From Methyloversatilis sp. XJ19-49 (GTDB lineage Bacteria; Pseudomonadota; Gammaproteobacteria; Burkholderiales; Rhodocyclaceae): 54,406 nucleotides of DNA. The stretch lies in NCBI RefSeq assembly GCF_024580145.1, contig NZ_JANINI010000018.1:2676-57081 (forward strand), in the 5' to 3' direction. Positions 7,721 through 17,184 of this stretch are shown in pieces. Numbering within the stretch: the first letter of the stretch is position 1; every line of letters starts with the position of its first letter. Made by a program: the position numbers and the translations under genes. The notes under the pieces were generated by a model that saw nothing but the letters and a program-made list of their open reading frames with translations, was not told where the DNA came from and searched no databases.

Positions 7721-9162
7721 TCCTCGATCACGATCGCGCAGGCGGCTACTGGGGTGCGGTGTATGTGTTCACCGCCGTCAAGGGTCTGCAGGTGGTCATC
7801 GATGGTCCGGTCGGTTGCGAAAACCTGCCGGTCACCTCGGTGCTGCACTACACCGACGGCCTGCCGCCGCATGAACTGCCCATCGTGGTGACCGGACTGG
7901 CCGAAGAGCAACTCGGGCGCGAAGGCACCGAAGGGGCGATGAAGCGCGCGCACGCGGTGCTCGATCCCGACATGCCGGCCGTGGTGGTCACCGGCTCCAT
8001 CGCCGAAATGATCGGTGGCGGCGTGACGCCCGAAGGCACGAACATTCAGCGCTTCCTGCCGCGCACCATCGACGAGGACCAGTGGCAGTGCGCGAATCGC
8101 GCCATCAACTGGCTCTGGACACAGTACGGCACGAAGAAGATACCGGAGCGCAAGCCGCGCGCCGAGGGCGCAAAGCCGCGGGTGAATATCATCGGGCCGA
8201 TATACGGCACCTTCAACACGCCGAGTGATCTGGCCGAAATCCGCCGCCTGGTCGAAGGCATCGGCTGCGAAATCAATATGGTGTTCCCGCTCGGGAGTCA
8301 CCTGGCCGACGTACCGAAGCTGGTCAATGCCGACGTCAATGTCTGCATGTACCGGGAATTCGGTCGCCTGCTGTGCGAAACGCTGGAACGTCCCTACCTG
8401 CAGGCGCCGATCGGCCTGCACAGCACAACACTTTTCCTGCGCAAGCTGGGCGAGCTGACCGGTGTCGATCCGGAGCCCTTCATCGAGCGCGAGAAGCACA
8501 CGACGATCAAGCCGATCTGGGACCTGTGGCGCTCGGTCACCCAGGACTTCTTCGGTACCGCCAGCTTCGCCGTCGTCGCCAACGAAACCTACGCGCGCGG
8601 CCTGCGCCACTTCCTAGAGGAAGACATGGGCCTGCCGTGCAACTTCGCGGTGTCGCGCTGCCCCGGGCAGAAGACCGATAACGCGGACGTGCGCCGTCTG
8701 GTGCGCGAGAAGACGCCGCTGGTGATGTTCGGCAGTTACAACGAACGCATGTATATGGCCGAATGCGGCGCCCGTGCCAGCTATATCCCGTCGTCCTTCC
8801 CGGGTGCCATCATCCGCCGCCACACGGGTACGCCCTTCATGGGCTACGCCGGTGCGACGTATGTCGTGCAGGAAGTGTGCAACGCGCTGTTCGACGCGCT
8901 GTTCCACATCCTGCCGCTGGCCACCGACATGGACCGGGTGGATCCGACACCTGCGCGCATCTCGCGCGCCGATACGCGTCCTTGGGACGACGAGGCGCAG
9001 CGCCTGCTCGACCAGTACGTGAATGAAAAGCCCTTCCTGGTCCGCATTTCGGCAGCCAAGCGCCTGCGTGACCGGGCGGAAGAAGATGCCCGCCGCGCCG
9101 ATGAAGCGCGCATCACGGCGGAACGCGTAATGAATGCGCGCCTTGCGCTCGAGCCGACATGA
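7714..9162 (+). CDS. bchZ: Chlorophyllide a reductase subunit Z BchZ
   Basis: 482 residues. NifK/BchB-like subunit of chlorophyllide a reductase. The N-terminal [19 protein letters not shown] and [20 protein letters not shown] are highly typical of BchZ; the ATG at 7714 has GGCGGAGG upstream. The frame is open further upstream, but the family begins here. It ends 157 bp before pufB. The C-terminal part is charged and helical ([18 protein letters not shown]). Confidence 0.95.
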   Translation: MLVLDHDRAGGYWGAVYVFTAVKGLQVVIDGPVGCENLPVTSVLHYTDGLPPHELPIVVTGLAEEQLGREGTEGAMKRAHAVLDPDMPAVVVTGSIAEMIGGGVTPEGTNIQRFLPRTIDEDQWQCANRAINWLWTQYGTKKIPERKPRAEGAKPRVNIIGPIYGTFNTPSDLAEIRRLVEGIGCEINMVFPLGSHLADVPKLVNADVNVCMYREFGRLLCETLERPYLQAPIGLHSTTLFLRKLGELTGVDPEPFIEREKHTTIKPIWDLWRSVTQDFFGTASFAVVANETYARGLRHFLEEDMGLPCNFAVSRCPGQKTDNADVRRLVREKTPLVMFGSYNERMYMAECGARASYIPSSFPGAIIRRHTGTPFMGYAGATYVVQEVCNALFDALFHILPLATDMDRVDPTPARISRADTRPWDDEAQRLLDQYVNEKPFLVRISAAKRLRDRAEEDARRADEARITAERVMNARLALEPT

Positions 9163-9319
9163 ATCCGGCCGGCCGCGAAGGCACAGAGACAGAAAACGAA
9201 AATGCGTCCGGTCTGACCGGAACACGATCTTCCGGGGTGCGGCCTGCCCCGAAAGTCCCTGCCGCGCGGGGTTTGCGCGGTGGTAACACGGCCGAAAGGC
9301 CCATCAGGAGGTAAATGTT
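9163..9319 (+). promoter_or_regulatory. puf leader region with two small hairpins
   Basis: 157-bp space between bchZ and pufB. It can fold TCCGGT/ACCGGA (9207-9212/9216-9221) and CCGCGC/GCGCGG (9262-9267/9275-9280). I see no clear -35/-10 pair and no PpsR palindrome, so puf may be driven from the bchC promoter or from a promoter inside bchZ. The pufB ribosome site AGGAGGT is just upstream of the ATG at 9320. Confidence 0.4.
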
Positions 9320-9550
9320 ATGGCTGATGCCAACAGCGGATCCCTGTCAGGACTGACAGCTTCCGAGGCGCGGGAATTCCACGCCATTTTCATGACCAGC
9401 TTCATCGTCTTCACAGTCATCGCAATCATCGCGCACATCCTCGTGTGGAACTGGCGTCCCTGGTTCCCCGGTTCCGAGGGTTATGCGTCGCTGTTCGAAG
9501 GCATCAAGGCGGCGACGTACTCGGTCATTCCCTACATCTACCAGGCATAG
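9320..9550 (+). CDS. pufB: Light-harvesting 1 beta polypeptide PufB, with long C-terminal extension
   Basis: 76 residues. Binds bacteriochlorophyll in the LH1 ring. The core is standard: [15 protein letters not shown], a single membrane helix, the conserved His in IAHILVW that ligates bacteriochlorophyll, then [10 protein letters not shown]1 beta chains usually end soon after RPW; here about 26 more residues follow ([19 protein letters not shown]...), ending IYQA. A strong AGGAGGT ribosome site precedes the ATG. pufA follows after 10 bp. Confidence 0.95.
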   Translation: MADANSGSLSGLTASEAREFHAIFMTSFIVFTVIAIIAHILVWNWRPWFPGSEGYASLFEGIKAATYSVIPYIYQA

Positions 9551-9560
9551 GAGCAAGAAT

Positions 9561-9761
9561 ATGTGGCGTATATGGATGTTGTTCGATCCGCGCAGATCAC
9601 TGGTGGCTCTGGCCGTCTTTCTGTTTGTGCTCGCGATCGTGATTCATTTCATTCTTCTCAGTACCGATCGCTTCAACTGGATCGAAGGACCGAGCAAGAA
9701 GCCGATGGCTGCGGCAAGTGTCGCAATGCCGGCACCGGTTGCACTGAATCAGGTGCAGTAA
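9561..9761 (+). CDS. pufA: Light-harvesting 1 alpha polypeptide PufA
   Basis: 66 residues. Partner of PufB in the LH1 ring. N-terminal [17 protein letters not shown], membrane helix with the conserved bacteriochlorophyll-ligating His in VIHFILLST, then FNWIEG and a polar/Ala-Pro tail. The ribosome site is AGGAGC upstream of the ATG at 9561. A very stable hairpin follows its stop. Confidence 0.96.
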   Translation: MWRIWMLFDPRRSLVALAVFLFVLAIVIHFILLSTDRFNWIEGPSKKPMAAASVAMPAPVALNQVQ

Positions 9762-9780
9762 AGAGGAAGGCGCAAGTCTG

Positions 9781-9807
9781 GCGAGGACCGGGCCTGCCCG
9801 GCCTCGC
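9781..9807 (+). promoter_or_regulatory. pufA-pufL intercistronic hairpin (mRNA stabiliser type)
   Basis: Arms GCGAGG(A)CCGGGC and GCCCGGCCTCGC pair over 12 bp with one bulged A and a two-base loop. It sits 20 bp past the pufA stop and 60 bp before pufL. In Rhodobacter a hairpin at this place protects pufBA mRNA from 3' decay and gives excess LH1 over reaction centre; the same job is inferred here. Confidence 0.65.
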
Positions 9808-9866
9808 TTGTTGCGAAGCCAAGTTTGAAAAGTGGAGGCCCGAAGGCTTCCCAAAAGGGGGTTGGC

Positions 9867-10691
9867 ATGTCCATGCTCAGTTTTGAAAGAAAGTACCGCG
9901 TCCGCGGTGGCACGCTGATAGGCGGAGACCTGTTCGATTTCTGGGTAGGCCCCTTCTATGTAGGATTCTTCGGCGTCACCACGATGTTCTTTTCCCTCGT
10001 GGGAACGCTGCTCATCGTCTGGAGTGCCTCGCAGGGGCCGACCTGGAATCTGTGGCAGATCAACGTTGCGCCGCCCGACCTGAGTTACGGGCTTGGCATG
10101 GCACCGCTGATGGAAGGCGGGCTCTGGCAGTTGATCACGGTGTGCGCAATCGGGGCCTTCGTGTCATGGGCACTCCGGGAAGTCGAGATATGTCGCAAGC
10201 TCGGCATCGGTTATCACGTTCCCGTGGCATTCGGTTTCGCGATTCTGGCTTACGTGACCCTGGTCGTCTTCCGGCCCATCCTGATGGGTGCATGGGGGCA
10301 CGGGTTCCCGTACGGCATCATGAGTCACCTGGACTGGGTTTCGAATACCGGTTACCAGTATCTGCATTTCCATTACAACCCGGCGCACATGCTGGCGGTG
10401 AGCTTCTTCTTTGCCACCACCCTCGCACTGTCGCTGCACGGCGCGCTCATCCTGTCCTCGACCAACCCCGCGAAGGGCGAAGTGGTCAAGACGCCGGATC
10501 ATGAAAACACCTTCTTCCGCGATGCGATCGGCTACTCGATCGGTACGCTCGGTGTGCACCGTCTCGGGCTGTTCCTTGCGCTGTCGGCGGTCTTCTGGAG
10601 TGCCGTGTGCATCATCATCAGCGGCCCGTTCTGGACGCGCGGCTGGCCCGAATGGTGGAGCTGGTGGCTCAACCTCCCCGTGTGGCGCTAA
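9867..10691 (+). CDS. pufL: Photosynthetic reaction centre L subunit PufL
   Basis: 274 residues with five membrane helices. Binds the special pair, accessory pigments and quinones with PufM. The N-terminus [20 protein letters not shown] and the special-pair/iron region [20 protein letters not shown] are characteristic. The ATG at 9867 has AAAAGGGGG about 6 bases upstream; a second ATG at 9873 is possible. pufM follows after 23 bp. Confidence 0.97.
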   Translation: MSMLSFERKYRVRGGTLIGGDLFDFWVGPFYVGFFGVTTMFFSLVGTLLIVWSASQGPTWNLWQINVAPPDLSYGLGMAPLMEGGLWQLITVCAIGAFVSWALREVEICRKLGIGYHVPVAFGFAILAYVTLVVFRPILMGAWGHGFPYGIMSHLDWVSNTGYQYLHFHYNPAHMLAVSFFFATTLALSLHGALILSSTNPAKGEVVKTPDHENTFFRDAIGYSIGTLGVHRLGLFLALSAVFWSAVCIIISGPFWTRGWPEWWSWWLNLPVWR

Positions 10692-10714
10692 CAGAAGAAA
10701 GAGAGGGTAGAGTC

Positions 10715-11692
10715 ATGGCGGAATACCAGAATATTTTCACCCAGGTCCAGGTGCATGGACCCGCCTTCCCGGGCGTCTCGATCGGTCGCGAAGACCGTGA
10801 GCGGATGGGCAAACCCACGGATGTGCATCTGTTCGGCAGGCTCGGCGATGCACAGATCGGCCCGATCTATCTGGGCTGGCTGGGCATCGCATCGATCGTC
10901 TGTTTCCTGGTCGCGTTCGAAATCATCGGCCTCAACATGCTGGCGTCGGTGAACTGGAGTCCGATCGAGTTCGTGCGCCAGCTGTTCTGGCTGGGCCTCG
11001 AGCCGCCGCCGCCGGAATATGGATTGAAGTTGCCACCGCTCAATCAGGGGGGCTGGTGGCTGATGGCCGGTTTCTTCCTGACGCTGTCGATCATGCTGTG
11101 GTGGCTGCGCATGTACCGCCGCGCCAAGGCACTCGGCATGGGTACCCACGTGGCCTGGGCCTTCGCCGCCGCGATCTGGCTTTACCTCGTGCTGGGCTTC
11201 ATTCGTCCGCTGCTGATGGGTTCCTGGTCGGAGGCGGTGCCGTTCGGCATCTTCCCGCACCTGGACTGGACTGCTGCGTTCTCGATCCGCTACGGCAATC
11301 TGTTCTACAACCCGTTCCACATGCTGTCGATCGCCTTCCTCTACGGTTCGGCGCTGCTGTTCGCCATGCACGGTGCAACCATCCTTGCGGTCAGCCGCTT
11401 CGGTGGCGAACGCGAAATCGAACAGATCGTCGATCGCGGTACGGCATCGGAACGTGCGGCATTGTTCTGGCGCTGGACGATGGGTTTCAACGCGTCGATG
11501 GAATCCATCCACCGCTGGGCCTGGTGGTTCGCAGTGCTGTGTCCGCTGACCGGCGGCATCGGCATCCTGCTCACCGGCACCGTGGTCGACAACTGGTATC
11601 TGTGGGCGGTCAAGCACCACGTCGCACCGATGTACCCGGCGGTTTTCGGCACGGTCGTCGATCCCGCAACGCTGCAAGGAGCGCAACAATGA
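10715..11692 (+). CDS. pufM: Photosynthetic reaction centre M subunit PufM
   Basis: 325 residues. Second core subunit of the type II reaction centre. The N-terminus [16 protein letters not shown] and the pigment/iron-binding segment [20 protein letters not shown] are diagnostic. The ATG at 10715 follows AAGAGAGGG. The stop overlaps the pufC start (AATGATG), so the two are coupled. Confidence 0.97.
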   Translation: MAEYQNIFTQVQVHGPAFPGVSIGREDRERMGKPTDVHLFGRLGDAQIGPIYLGWLGIASIVCFLVAFEIIGLNMLASVNWSPIEFVRQLFWLGLEPPPPEYGLKLPPLNQGGWWLMAGFFLTLSIMLWWLRMYRRAKALGMGTHVAWAFAAAIWLYLVLGFIRPLLMGSWSEAVPFGIFPHLDWTAAFSIRYGNLFYNPFHMLSIAFLYGSALLFAMHGATILAVSRFGGEREIEQIVDRGTASERAALFWRWTMGFNASMESIHRWAWWFAVLCPLTGGIGILLTGTVVDNWYLWAVKHHVAPMYPAVFGTVVDPATLQGAQQ

Positions 11693-12798
11693 TGAAGTCC
11701 TATACAGTCATCCGCGTCGCACTGTTGCTGGCGGCCGGCGTGCTGGTGTCGGCGTGCGAAAAGCCGCCGATCACCACCGAGCAGCATGGCTTCCGCGGCA
11801 CGGCGATGGTCAAGGTCTCCAACCCGCGCATCGTCGCCGAGCAGGCCGGCATCCATGCCGTACCCGCGGCACTGCCCGCAGCACCGCAGGAAGGGCAGAA
11901 GGCGTCCGAGGTGTATCAGAACGTCAAGGTGCTGGGCGACGTCAGCGTGGCCGAATTCACCCGCATCATGGTTGCCATGACGCAGTGGGTGGCGCCGGAA
12001 CAGGGTTGCGGCTACTGCCACAACCTGCAGAATCTGGCCGATGACTCGCTCTACACCAAGGTCGTTGCGCGGCGCATGATCCAGATGACACAGACCATCA
12101 ACAGCGACTACAAGACGCACGTCGCGGACACCGGCGTCACCTGCTACACCTGCCACCGCGGCATGCCGGTTCCGGCCAATGTGTGGTTCGCACCCGAGCC
12201 GCAGAAGCATGCGACACGCATGGTCGGCAGCAAGGGCGGGCAGAACACCCCGGCCGAGTCGGTAGCCTATGCATCGCTGCCCTATGATCCTTTCACTCCG
12301 TATCTGAGCAAGGCCAACACGATCGCCGTGAATGCGAAGACCGCGTTGCCGAACGTACGTGTGGGATCGATCCAGGCGACCGAAGACACCTACGCGTTGA
12401 TGATGCACATGTCGGATGGTCTCGGCGTGAATTGCACCTACTGCCACAACACACGCGCCTTCTCGTCGTGGGAAACCAGCACGCCTCAGCGCGTGACGGC
12501 CTGGCACGGCATCCGGATGTCGCGTGAGCTGAACAACGCCTATATGGATCCGCTGACGCAGACCTTCCCGGTCCATCGTCTCGGCGCGCTGGGTGATGTG
12601 GCCAAGGTGAATTGCGCGACCTGCCATCAGGGTGCCTACAAGCCGCTGTATGGTGCTTCGATGCTGAAGGACTACATGGCGTTGAGCGCAGCCGGTGCCA
12701 TGGCGGCAATCCCGGCTGCGGCTGCACCGGAGGCGCCTGCCTCAGAGGCGCCGGTCGAGCCGGCTGCCGAGATGCCGGCAGAGGCGGCGAAGCCGTAA
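11689..12798 (+). CDS. pufC: Tetrahaem cytochrome c subunit of the reaction centre, PufC
   Basis: 369 residues. Periplasmic electron donor that re-reduces the special pair. Four CxxCH haem sites are visible: CGYCH, CYTCH, CTYCH and CATCH. The N-terminus has a lipoprotein signal with VSAC (Cys23), so the protein should be lipid-anchored to the inner membrane. The last 45 or so residues are Ala/Glu/Pro-rich ([18 protein letters not shown]). It ends the puf operon; a strong hairpin lies about 110 bp downstream. Confidence 0.96.
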   Translation: MMKSYTVIRVALLLAAGVLVSACEKPPITTEQHGFRGTAMVKVSNPRIVAEQAGIHAVPAALPAAPQEGQKASEVYQNVKVLGDVSVAEFTRIMVAMTQWVAPEQGCGYCHNLQNLADDSLYTKVVARRMIQMTQTINSDYKTHVADTGVTCYTCHRGMPVPANVWFAPEPQKHATRMVGSKGGQNTPAESVAYASLPYDPFTPYLSKANTIAVNAKTALPNVRVGSIQATEDTYALMMHMSDGLGVNCTYCHNTRAFSSWETSTPQRVTAWHGIRMSRELNNAYMDPLTQTFPVHRLGALGDVAKVNCATCHQGAYKPLYGASMLKDYMALSAAGAMAAIPAAAAPEAPASEAPVEPAAEMPAEAAKP

Positions 12799-13177
12799 GT
12801 TCGGTCGCCGGCCGCGTGCCGGTGGTCGGCAAAGATCGTCCGGCCGCTCCTGCATCACCCCCGCCGTGCCAGACGGCGTTTGCGGGGGCGGATCCGGACC
12901 CTCGTTGCACCCTTCGGGCCCTTCGGGGCCCGAAGGCGTTCACGCAGCGCTGTTGCGCGTTTGCTTCGCAAGAGGTGTTGCGCTGCAGCAGGGGTTGTAT
13001 TGCCTCTGCATGATGACTGCAGGGGTTCGCGGCCGACCACGAACCTGAGAGAATCTGTGGCCGGGGAGCGCGGCCGGGCTGCAACCTTTCCGTTCATTGC
13101 TCCCACTAACACGTGGCCTCGCCAGTGCCCGCAGCGCTGCGGCCAGAGCCCATTCCTGAAAACAGAAGGATCCACCG
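12799..13177 (+). other. 379-bp gene-free stretch after pufC
   Basis: No convincing gene. It contains the hairpin at 12911-12936 and presumably a promoter for the parvulin gene, but I see no clear -35/-10 pair and no PpsR-type palindrome. Confidence 0.5.
12911..12936 (+). terminator. Strong hairpin downstream of pufC
   Basis: Perfect 10-bp stem CCTTCGGGCC/GGCCCGAAGG with loop CTTCGG. No T-tract follows, so it may be a processing or mRNA-protecting structure, or part of a Rho-dependent end, instead of an intrinsic terminator. Confidence 0.5.
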
Positions 13178-13990
13178 ATGAACCACACTTTGAGCTGTCT
13201 GGCCGCCGCAATCGCGATCGCGACAGCACTGCCCGCTTCGGCGCAGGAAGCGCCCGCAACTGCCCCTGCGTTCACCGACAAGGTCGCCAGGGTCAACGGC
13301 GTGCAGATACCGTCGGAACTCGGTAACGTATTCATCAAGGAACAGGTGGCCCAGGGTGCGCTGGACAGCCCGGATCTGCGCACGCGCGTGCGTGATCATC
13401 TGGTTCGCCGCGAGGTGCTGCTGCAGGCGGCGCGTGAAGGCAAGGTCGACAAGGACCCCGCACTTCTGCAGCGCATCGAGTACGCACGCGACGAGATGGT
13501 GATCAATGCCTACCTCGACGGATGGTCGAAGGATCATCCGGTCACCGACGCGCAGATCACGGCAGAATATGACCGCGCCGCGGCCAAGATGGGCACCGGC
13601 ACGGAATACAAGGCGCGGCACATCCTGGTCGATCAGGAAGGCGCGGCAAAATCCATCATCGACAACCTGAACAGCGGCATCGATTTCGGTGCTCTGGTTG
13701 TGTATTCGAAGGACACCGGCAGCCAGGAACGTGGCGGCGATCTCGGCTGGGCCGATCCGGCGACCTACGTCAAGGAATTCAGCGACGCGATGACCAAGCT
13801 GGAAAAGGGCAAGTACACGACCGAGCCGGTGAAGACGCAGTACGGCTATCACGTCATCCTGCTCGAGGACGTGCGCAAGAAGGGCCCGCCACCGCTCGAA
13901 CAGGTGAAGGAGCGCATGATCCAGCACCTGCAGCAGCAGGCCGTGCAGGAGCATGTCACCACATTGCTGGGAAAGGCAAAGGTCGAGTAA
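13178..13990 (+). CDS. Periplasmic parvulin-type peptidyl-prolyl isomerase
   Basis: 270 residues. N-terminal signal peptide (MNHTLSCLAAAIAIATALPA, cleavage near SAQ), a SurA/PrsA-like helical region, then a parvulin domain at roughly residues 145-235: YKARHILVDQEGAAK, GGDLGWADPATYVKEF and TQYGYHVILLEDV. Predicted to isomerise Xaa-Pro bonds or chaperone exported proteins. It lies between the puf and puh operons, convergent with puhE. Whether it serves the exported photosynthetic proteins such as PufC is only inferred from position. Confidence 0.88.
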   Translation: MNHTLSCLAAAIAIATALPASAQEAPATAPAFTDKVARVNGVQIPSELGNVFIKEQVAQGALDSPDLRTRVRDHLVRREVLLQAAREGKVDKDPALLQRIEYARDEMVINAYLDGWSKDHPVTDAQITAEYDRAAAKMGTGTEYKARHILVDQEGAAKSIIDNLNSGIDFGALVVYSKDTGSQERGGDLGWADPATYVKEFSDAMTKLEKGKYTTEPVKTQYGYHVILLEDVRKKGPPPLEQVKERMIQHLQQQAVQEHVTTLLGKAKVE

Positions 13991-13995
13991 CCAAC

Positions 13996-14021
13996 CGGGC
14001 ACACCGGACGGGCCGTGCCCG
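13996..14021. terminator. Possible bidirectional terminator between parvulin gene and puhE
   Basis: Inverted repeat CGGGCAC (13996-14002) and GTGCCCG (14015-14021) in the 51-bp convergent gap. There is no T-tract on either side. Confidence 0.35.
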
Positions 14022-14041
14022 ACTGGCTGCCTGCAGGCGGA

Positions 14042-14893
14042 TCAGGGTTTGGCGGCTTCGGCGGTGACGATGCGGTGCGTGTGCACCGCCTTCGAACAAT
14101 CATGAACCCGCATCACGGCCGGAGCGGATTTGATTTCACGTGACTTCAGGCCCCATTTCCACAGCGCATTGAACGGCAGCGGCAGCACCATGAACCAGTG
14201 CTCGATCACCGCCAGTCCGGACATCGTGGCCAGCAGCGTGAAGCACACGGTTGTCGCCTCGCTGTTGCCGGCCGCACCGATCTGCTGGATCAGCAGAACG
14301 GTCACGATGGTGCCTGCCGTCACCGAGAACGGAAACAGCAGGTTCATGCGCCGGCGCCGGAAGAAGCTCTTCAGATAGGTCAGGTGCGGCGGCAGGAATT
14401 CCTCGCTGAAATTCCGCACGCCGAAATGCAGGTTCAGCTTGGCGCTCAGCCGCATGCCCCACAACAGCATGAAGGTCCAGGTGCCGGTCTGGTTCGGGTC
14501 GCCCCAGGTGATCGCGGCGATGGCGATGGCAGCAACCAGTATCGACAGCTCGTGATGGATGATGGCTTCCGTGGCGTGCCAGAAATGAGCCGCCCCGCCG
14601 CAGCCTTCCGGGCATCCCTGCTTGCGCGGGCCGGTGATGAACCCCATCAGGAAGGTCATTTCCAGCCAGCCCCATACGATGAGCGCACTGGTGAAGCTGC
14701 AGTAGGCCATCGCGACCGATGTTTCGGCCGCGCTGTGGTTCAGCGCGAACAGTGCCGCCACCATCAGCAGGCTGGCTGCCAGCAGGCTGTGGCGGAAGGT
14801 GCGCCGCGGCAGACCGTCCAGATAGAGGATGGCGCCGGTGGCGAACCACCACAGGCCGAGTGCAAACAGCGCCGGCGTCATCCAGTCGCTCAT
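14042..14893 (-). CDS. puhE: Photosynthetic complex assembly protein PuhE
   Basis: 283 residues from the ATG at 14893 (MSDWMTPALFALGLWWFATG); a GTG at 14902 that overlaps the acsF stop would add three residues. Multi-pass membrane protein of the PuhE family, needed for efficient reaction centre/LH1 assembly in Rhodobacter; its biochemical function is unknown. Features include MEMTF-like LEMTFLMGFITGPRK, FWHATEAIIHHELSIL and NLHFGVRNFSEEFLPPHL. It is the last gene of the long minus-strand operon. Confidence 0.9.
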   Translation of the reverse strand: MSDWMTPALFALGLWWFATGAILYLDGLPRRTFRHSLLAASLLMVAALFALNHSAAETSVAMAYCSFTSALIVWGWLEMTFLMGFITGPRKQGCPEGCGGAAHFWHATEAIIHHELSILVAAIAIAAITWGDPNQTGTWTFMLLWGMRLSAKLNLHFGVRNFSEEFLPPHLTYLKSFFRRRRMNLLFPFSVTAGTIVTVLLIQQIGAAGNSEATTVCFTLLATMSGLAVIEHWFMVLPLPFNALWKWGLKSREIKSAPAVMRVHDCSKAVHTHRIVTAEAAKP

Positions 14894-14898
14894 CGGTA

Positions 14899-15975
14899 TC
14901 ACCAGGCTGGTTGCATGCGCACGGACTGGGGAATGTCATTGCGCTTCACCGGGTGCAGGTAGAGCCGGGCAAAGGTACCGAAAGCGGCCACCGCGCACGC
15001 GCCGCGCTTGACCAGTCCGATGACGCCGCCCTGTGCCTTGGCGCGCTCGTTGGCCCGGGCCAGCGCGAACAGGCGCTCGAAGCCGGCGCGGAACACGGCG
15101 CTGTCGGTGTCCAGCGTCAGCGGAAAGACCTGCTTGGAAATTTCCGACGTGATGCGGAAAACTTCGTAATCGTAGTTGTCCGCATCCAGACCCATGGCCT
15201 GATGCAGTTGCGGACGCATGTGATCGCGTACGTACATCGTGGCATACACGGCGAGCAGGAAGAATCTGACCCACAGCAGATTGCCGCCGCGCAGCAGGTG
15301 CGGATTGGCGCGCATGATCAGCGCAAACGATTCGCCGTGGCGGAATTCGTCGTTGCACCAGCGCTCGAACCACCGGAAGATCGGGTGGAAGCGCAACTCC
15401 GGGTGACGTTCCAGCTGGCGGTAGATCGTGATGTAACGGGCATAGCCGATCTTCTCCGACAGATAGGTCGCGTAGAAGATGTATTTCGGCTTGAAGTAGG
15501 TGTACTTCTTCGTGCGCTTCAGGCCGCCCAGATCGACGCCCAGACCGTAATCCTTCAGCGACATGTTCAGGAAGTTGGCATGCCGGGCCTCATCACGCGC
15601 CATGTACGACATCAATTCCTTGATGTCCGGATTTTCGATGTTCTTCTTGATTTCGTTGTACAGCACGCAGCCGGAGAACTCAGACGTGATCGAGCTGATC
15701 AGGAAATCCATGAACTCCTGGTGCAACTCCGGCGGCAGCTGCCTGATCTGCTCTCCGAAGTCTTCCGTTCGCTGGAAGTGATCGTGATTGTTGTCGCCTT
15801 CGTACTCGGCCATCATCACGTCCCATTCCGCGCGAACCGGGCTGACGTCGATGCGTTCCATCGCCGAGAAGTCCGTCGTGTAGAAGCGCGGGCTGAGCAT
15901 CGTGCTCACGCGCGCCTTGGCGGTGGATTCCTCGGATACGGCAGCTGCGGCTGCGGTGTGGGTGGCGGTAGTCAT
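14899..15975 (-). CDS. acsF: Aerobic Mg-protoporphyrin IX monomethyl ester cyclase AcsF
   Basis: 358 residues. Oxygen-dependent di-iron enzyme that forms the isocyclic ring E to give protochlorophyllide. Di-iron ligand motifs are visible: RDEARH (E129, H132) and NDEFRH (E210, H213), with another carboxylate in TSEFSG near residue 99. The start overlaps the puhC stop (ATGA) and the stop is next to puhE, so it is embedded in the puh series. No anaerobic cyclase (bchE) is in the window, which suggests pigment synthesis in the presence of oxygen. Confidence 0.96.
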   Translation of the reverse strand: MTTATHTAAAAAVSEESTAKARVSTMLSPRFYTTDFSAMERIDVSPVRAEWDVMMAEYEGDNNHDHFQRTEDFGEQIRQLPPELHQEFMDFLISSITSEFSGCVLYNEIKKNIENPDIKELMSYMARDEARHANFLNMSLKDYGLGVDLGGLKRTKKYTYFKPKYIFYATYLSEKIGYARYITIYRQLERHPELRFHPIFRWFERWCNDEFRHGESFALIMRANPHLLRGGNLLWVRFFLLAVYATMYVRDHMRPQLHQAMGLDADNYDYEVFRITSEISKQVFPLTLDTDSAVFRAGFERLFALARANERAKAQGGVIGLVKRGACAVAAFGTFARLYLHPVKRNDIPQSVRMQPAW

Positions 15976-16451
15976 TGCGGTGCTCCTGAGGCGTGCATTT
16001 CGGGCGACCGGGCAACGTCGAGCAGCTTGACGAAGGCGCCGGCATTGGTCGGGCCGAACGAATCGAGGTCGACGCGGCGGCTGGTAGCGGGATCGATCAG
16101 GGTCAGTCGGCCATCGGCCCGCCCGATAAGCTGGAAGGCCACATCTGCACCGATGCCCTGACGCTTGCGCTCGCGTGCGAGCCCGCGCAGCGTGCCGCGG
16201 ATGAAGCCCTGCTCACCGACGATCGACTCGAGCTCAACGCCGCTTCGGGCATCGATGACGGCGATGCTGCCGTCGGGCCTGTCCTCGAAGCGCAGGTCGC
16301 GTGTCGCCACGGCGGCGGCATCGGGCACGCTGATGTTCATGCCCGACAGCCTGACCGTGGTGACTGCCAGCAGCACGACCAGCAGCATGGCGCCGATGGC
16401 AATGAGCGGGCCGCGTGACAGCGGGTGATTCGAGACAACGTGGGCTTCCAT
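15972..16451 (-). CDS. puhC: Photosynthetic complex assembly protein PuhC
   Basis: 159 residues. One N-terminal membrane helix ([18 protein letters not shown], about residues 16-33) and a periplasmic domain typical of Puh[36 protein letters not shown] and [16 protein letters not shown]. PuhC helps organise LH1 and the reaction centre. It starts 10 bp after puhB and overlaps acsF by four bases. Confidence 0.92.
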   Translation of the reverse strand: MEAHVVSNHPLSRGPLIAIGAMLLVVLLAVTTVRLSGMNISVPDAAAVATRDLRFEDRPDGSIAVIDARSGVELESIVGEQGFIRGTLRGLARERKRQGIGADVAFQLIGRADGRLTLIDPATSRRVDLDSFGPTNAGAFVKLLDVARSPEMHASGAPQ

Positions 16452-16461
16452 GATCCTGACC

Positions 16462-17184
16462 TCAGTCGATCGCGAGTTGCGGGGTGTTGCCGCTCAGGCT
16501 GCGAGCAGGCTGCGTCGCTTCGCTGCTCGCGGCTTGTACTGGCGACGCGGCCAATACCGCTGAGGCAGAAACTTCGCCGGCAGCGGCCGTCCATGCCGTT
16601 TGCAGAACCTGCGCCACATGGGCGGCGTCCGGTACGCAGCACAGCATGGGTTCCGGTTTCGTCACGCGCCACGGGCGGGCATGCGGCCACAGGTGCAGCA
16701 CCGCGATGCGTTCGCTGCCGGCCAGCGTCAGCGGGATGTTGCCGTGACCGTCCTTGTGCAGCTTGAGGCCGGCCGATTCGATGCGTCGCAGCGGCAGGTT
16801 GAACGTGAGGCTGAGAACGATGCCCACGCGCATCACGACGCGCTTGTCGGTGATCGTATAGACCGTGGTGCGCGCCGACAGCCAGGCCAGCAGGGCCAGC
16901 GAGCCGAGCGCGAACACCACCAGCGGCAGCAGCATGACGACGGCCATGGCTGCATCGCCGATGCTGCCTTCGCCGGACAGGATGAAACCCGCACGCAGGA
17001 TCAGGATGGCGGTGAAGTAGCCGGTGAGCGCCGGCAGATGGAAGCGTTCGCGCGCCATGCGCTTCCAGTCCGGTGCGCCCTGCCACAGCACGCGTTCATC
17101 CTGCGGCAGCCGTTCCGGCAGCCCGAGCTGAGGTTCGAACTCGTGTTCGTGCCCGGTGTTGGGCACGGCCTTGAGCGTGCTCAC
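16462..17184 (-). CDS. puhB: Photosynthetic complex assembly protein PuhB (PH-like domain)
   Basis: 240 residues. GTG start at 17184 that overlaps the puhA stop (GTGA). The protein has two or three membrane helices near residues 50-105 followed by a bacterial PH-like domain (TTVYTITDKRVVMRVGIVLS, LPLRRIESAGLKLHKDGHGN). PuhB acts in reaction-centre assembly in Rhodobacter. Tightly coupled to puhA and puhC. Confidence 0.93.
   Translation of the reverse strand: MSTLKAVPNTGHEHEFEPQLGLPERLPQDERVLWQGAPDWKRMARERFHLPALTGYFTAILILRAGFILSGEGSIGDAAMAVVMLLPLVVFALGSLALLAWLSARTTVYTITDKRVVMRVGIVLSLTFNLPLRRIESAGLKLHKDGHGNIPLTLAGSERIAVLHLWPHARPWRVTKPEPMLCCVPDAAHVAQVLQTAWTAAAGEVSASAVLAASPVQAASSEATQPARSLSGNTPQLAID

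Noticed and set aside
9163-9319. pufQ or another small gene before pufB
   Set aside because: No reading frame with a ribosome site or helix is present; the space holds only small hairpins. No pufX or pucBA was found either.
11056-11688. Upstream extension of the pufC frame through pufM
   Set aside because: It is a shadow of pufM; the lipoprotein signal fixes the PufC start at 11689.
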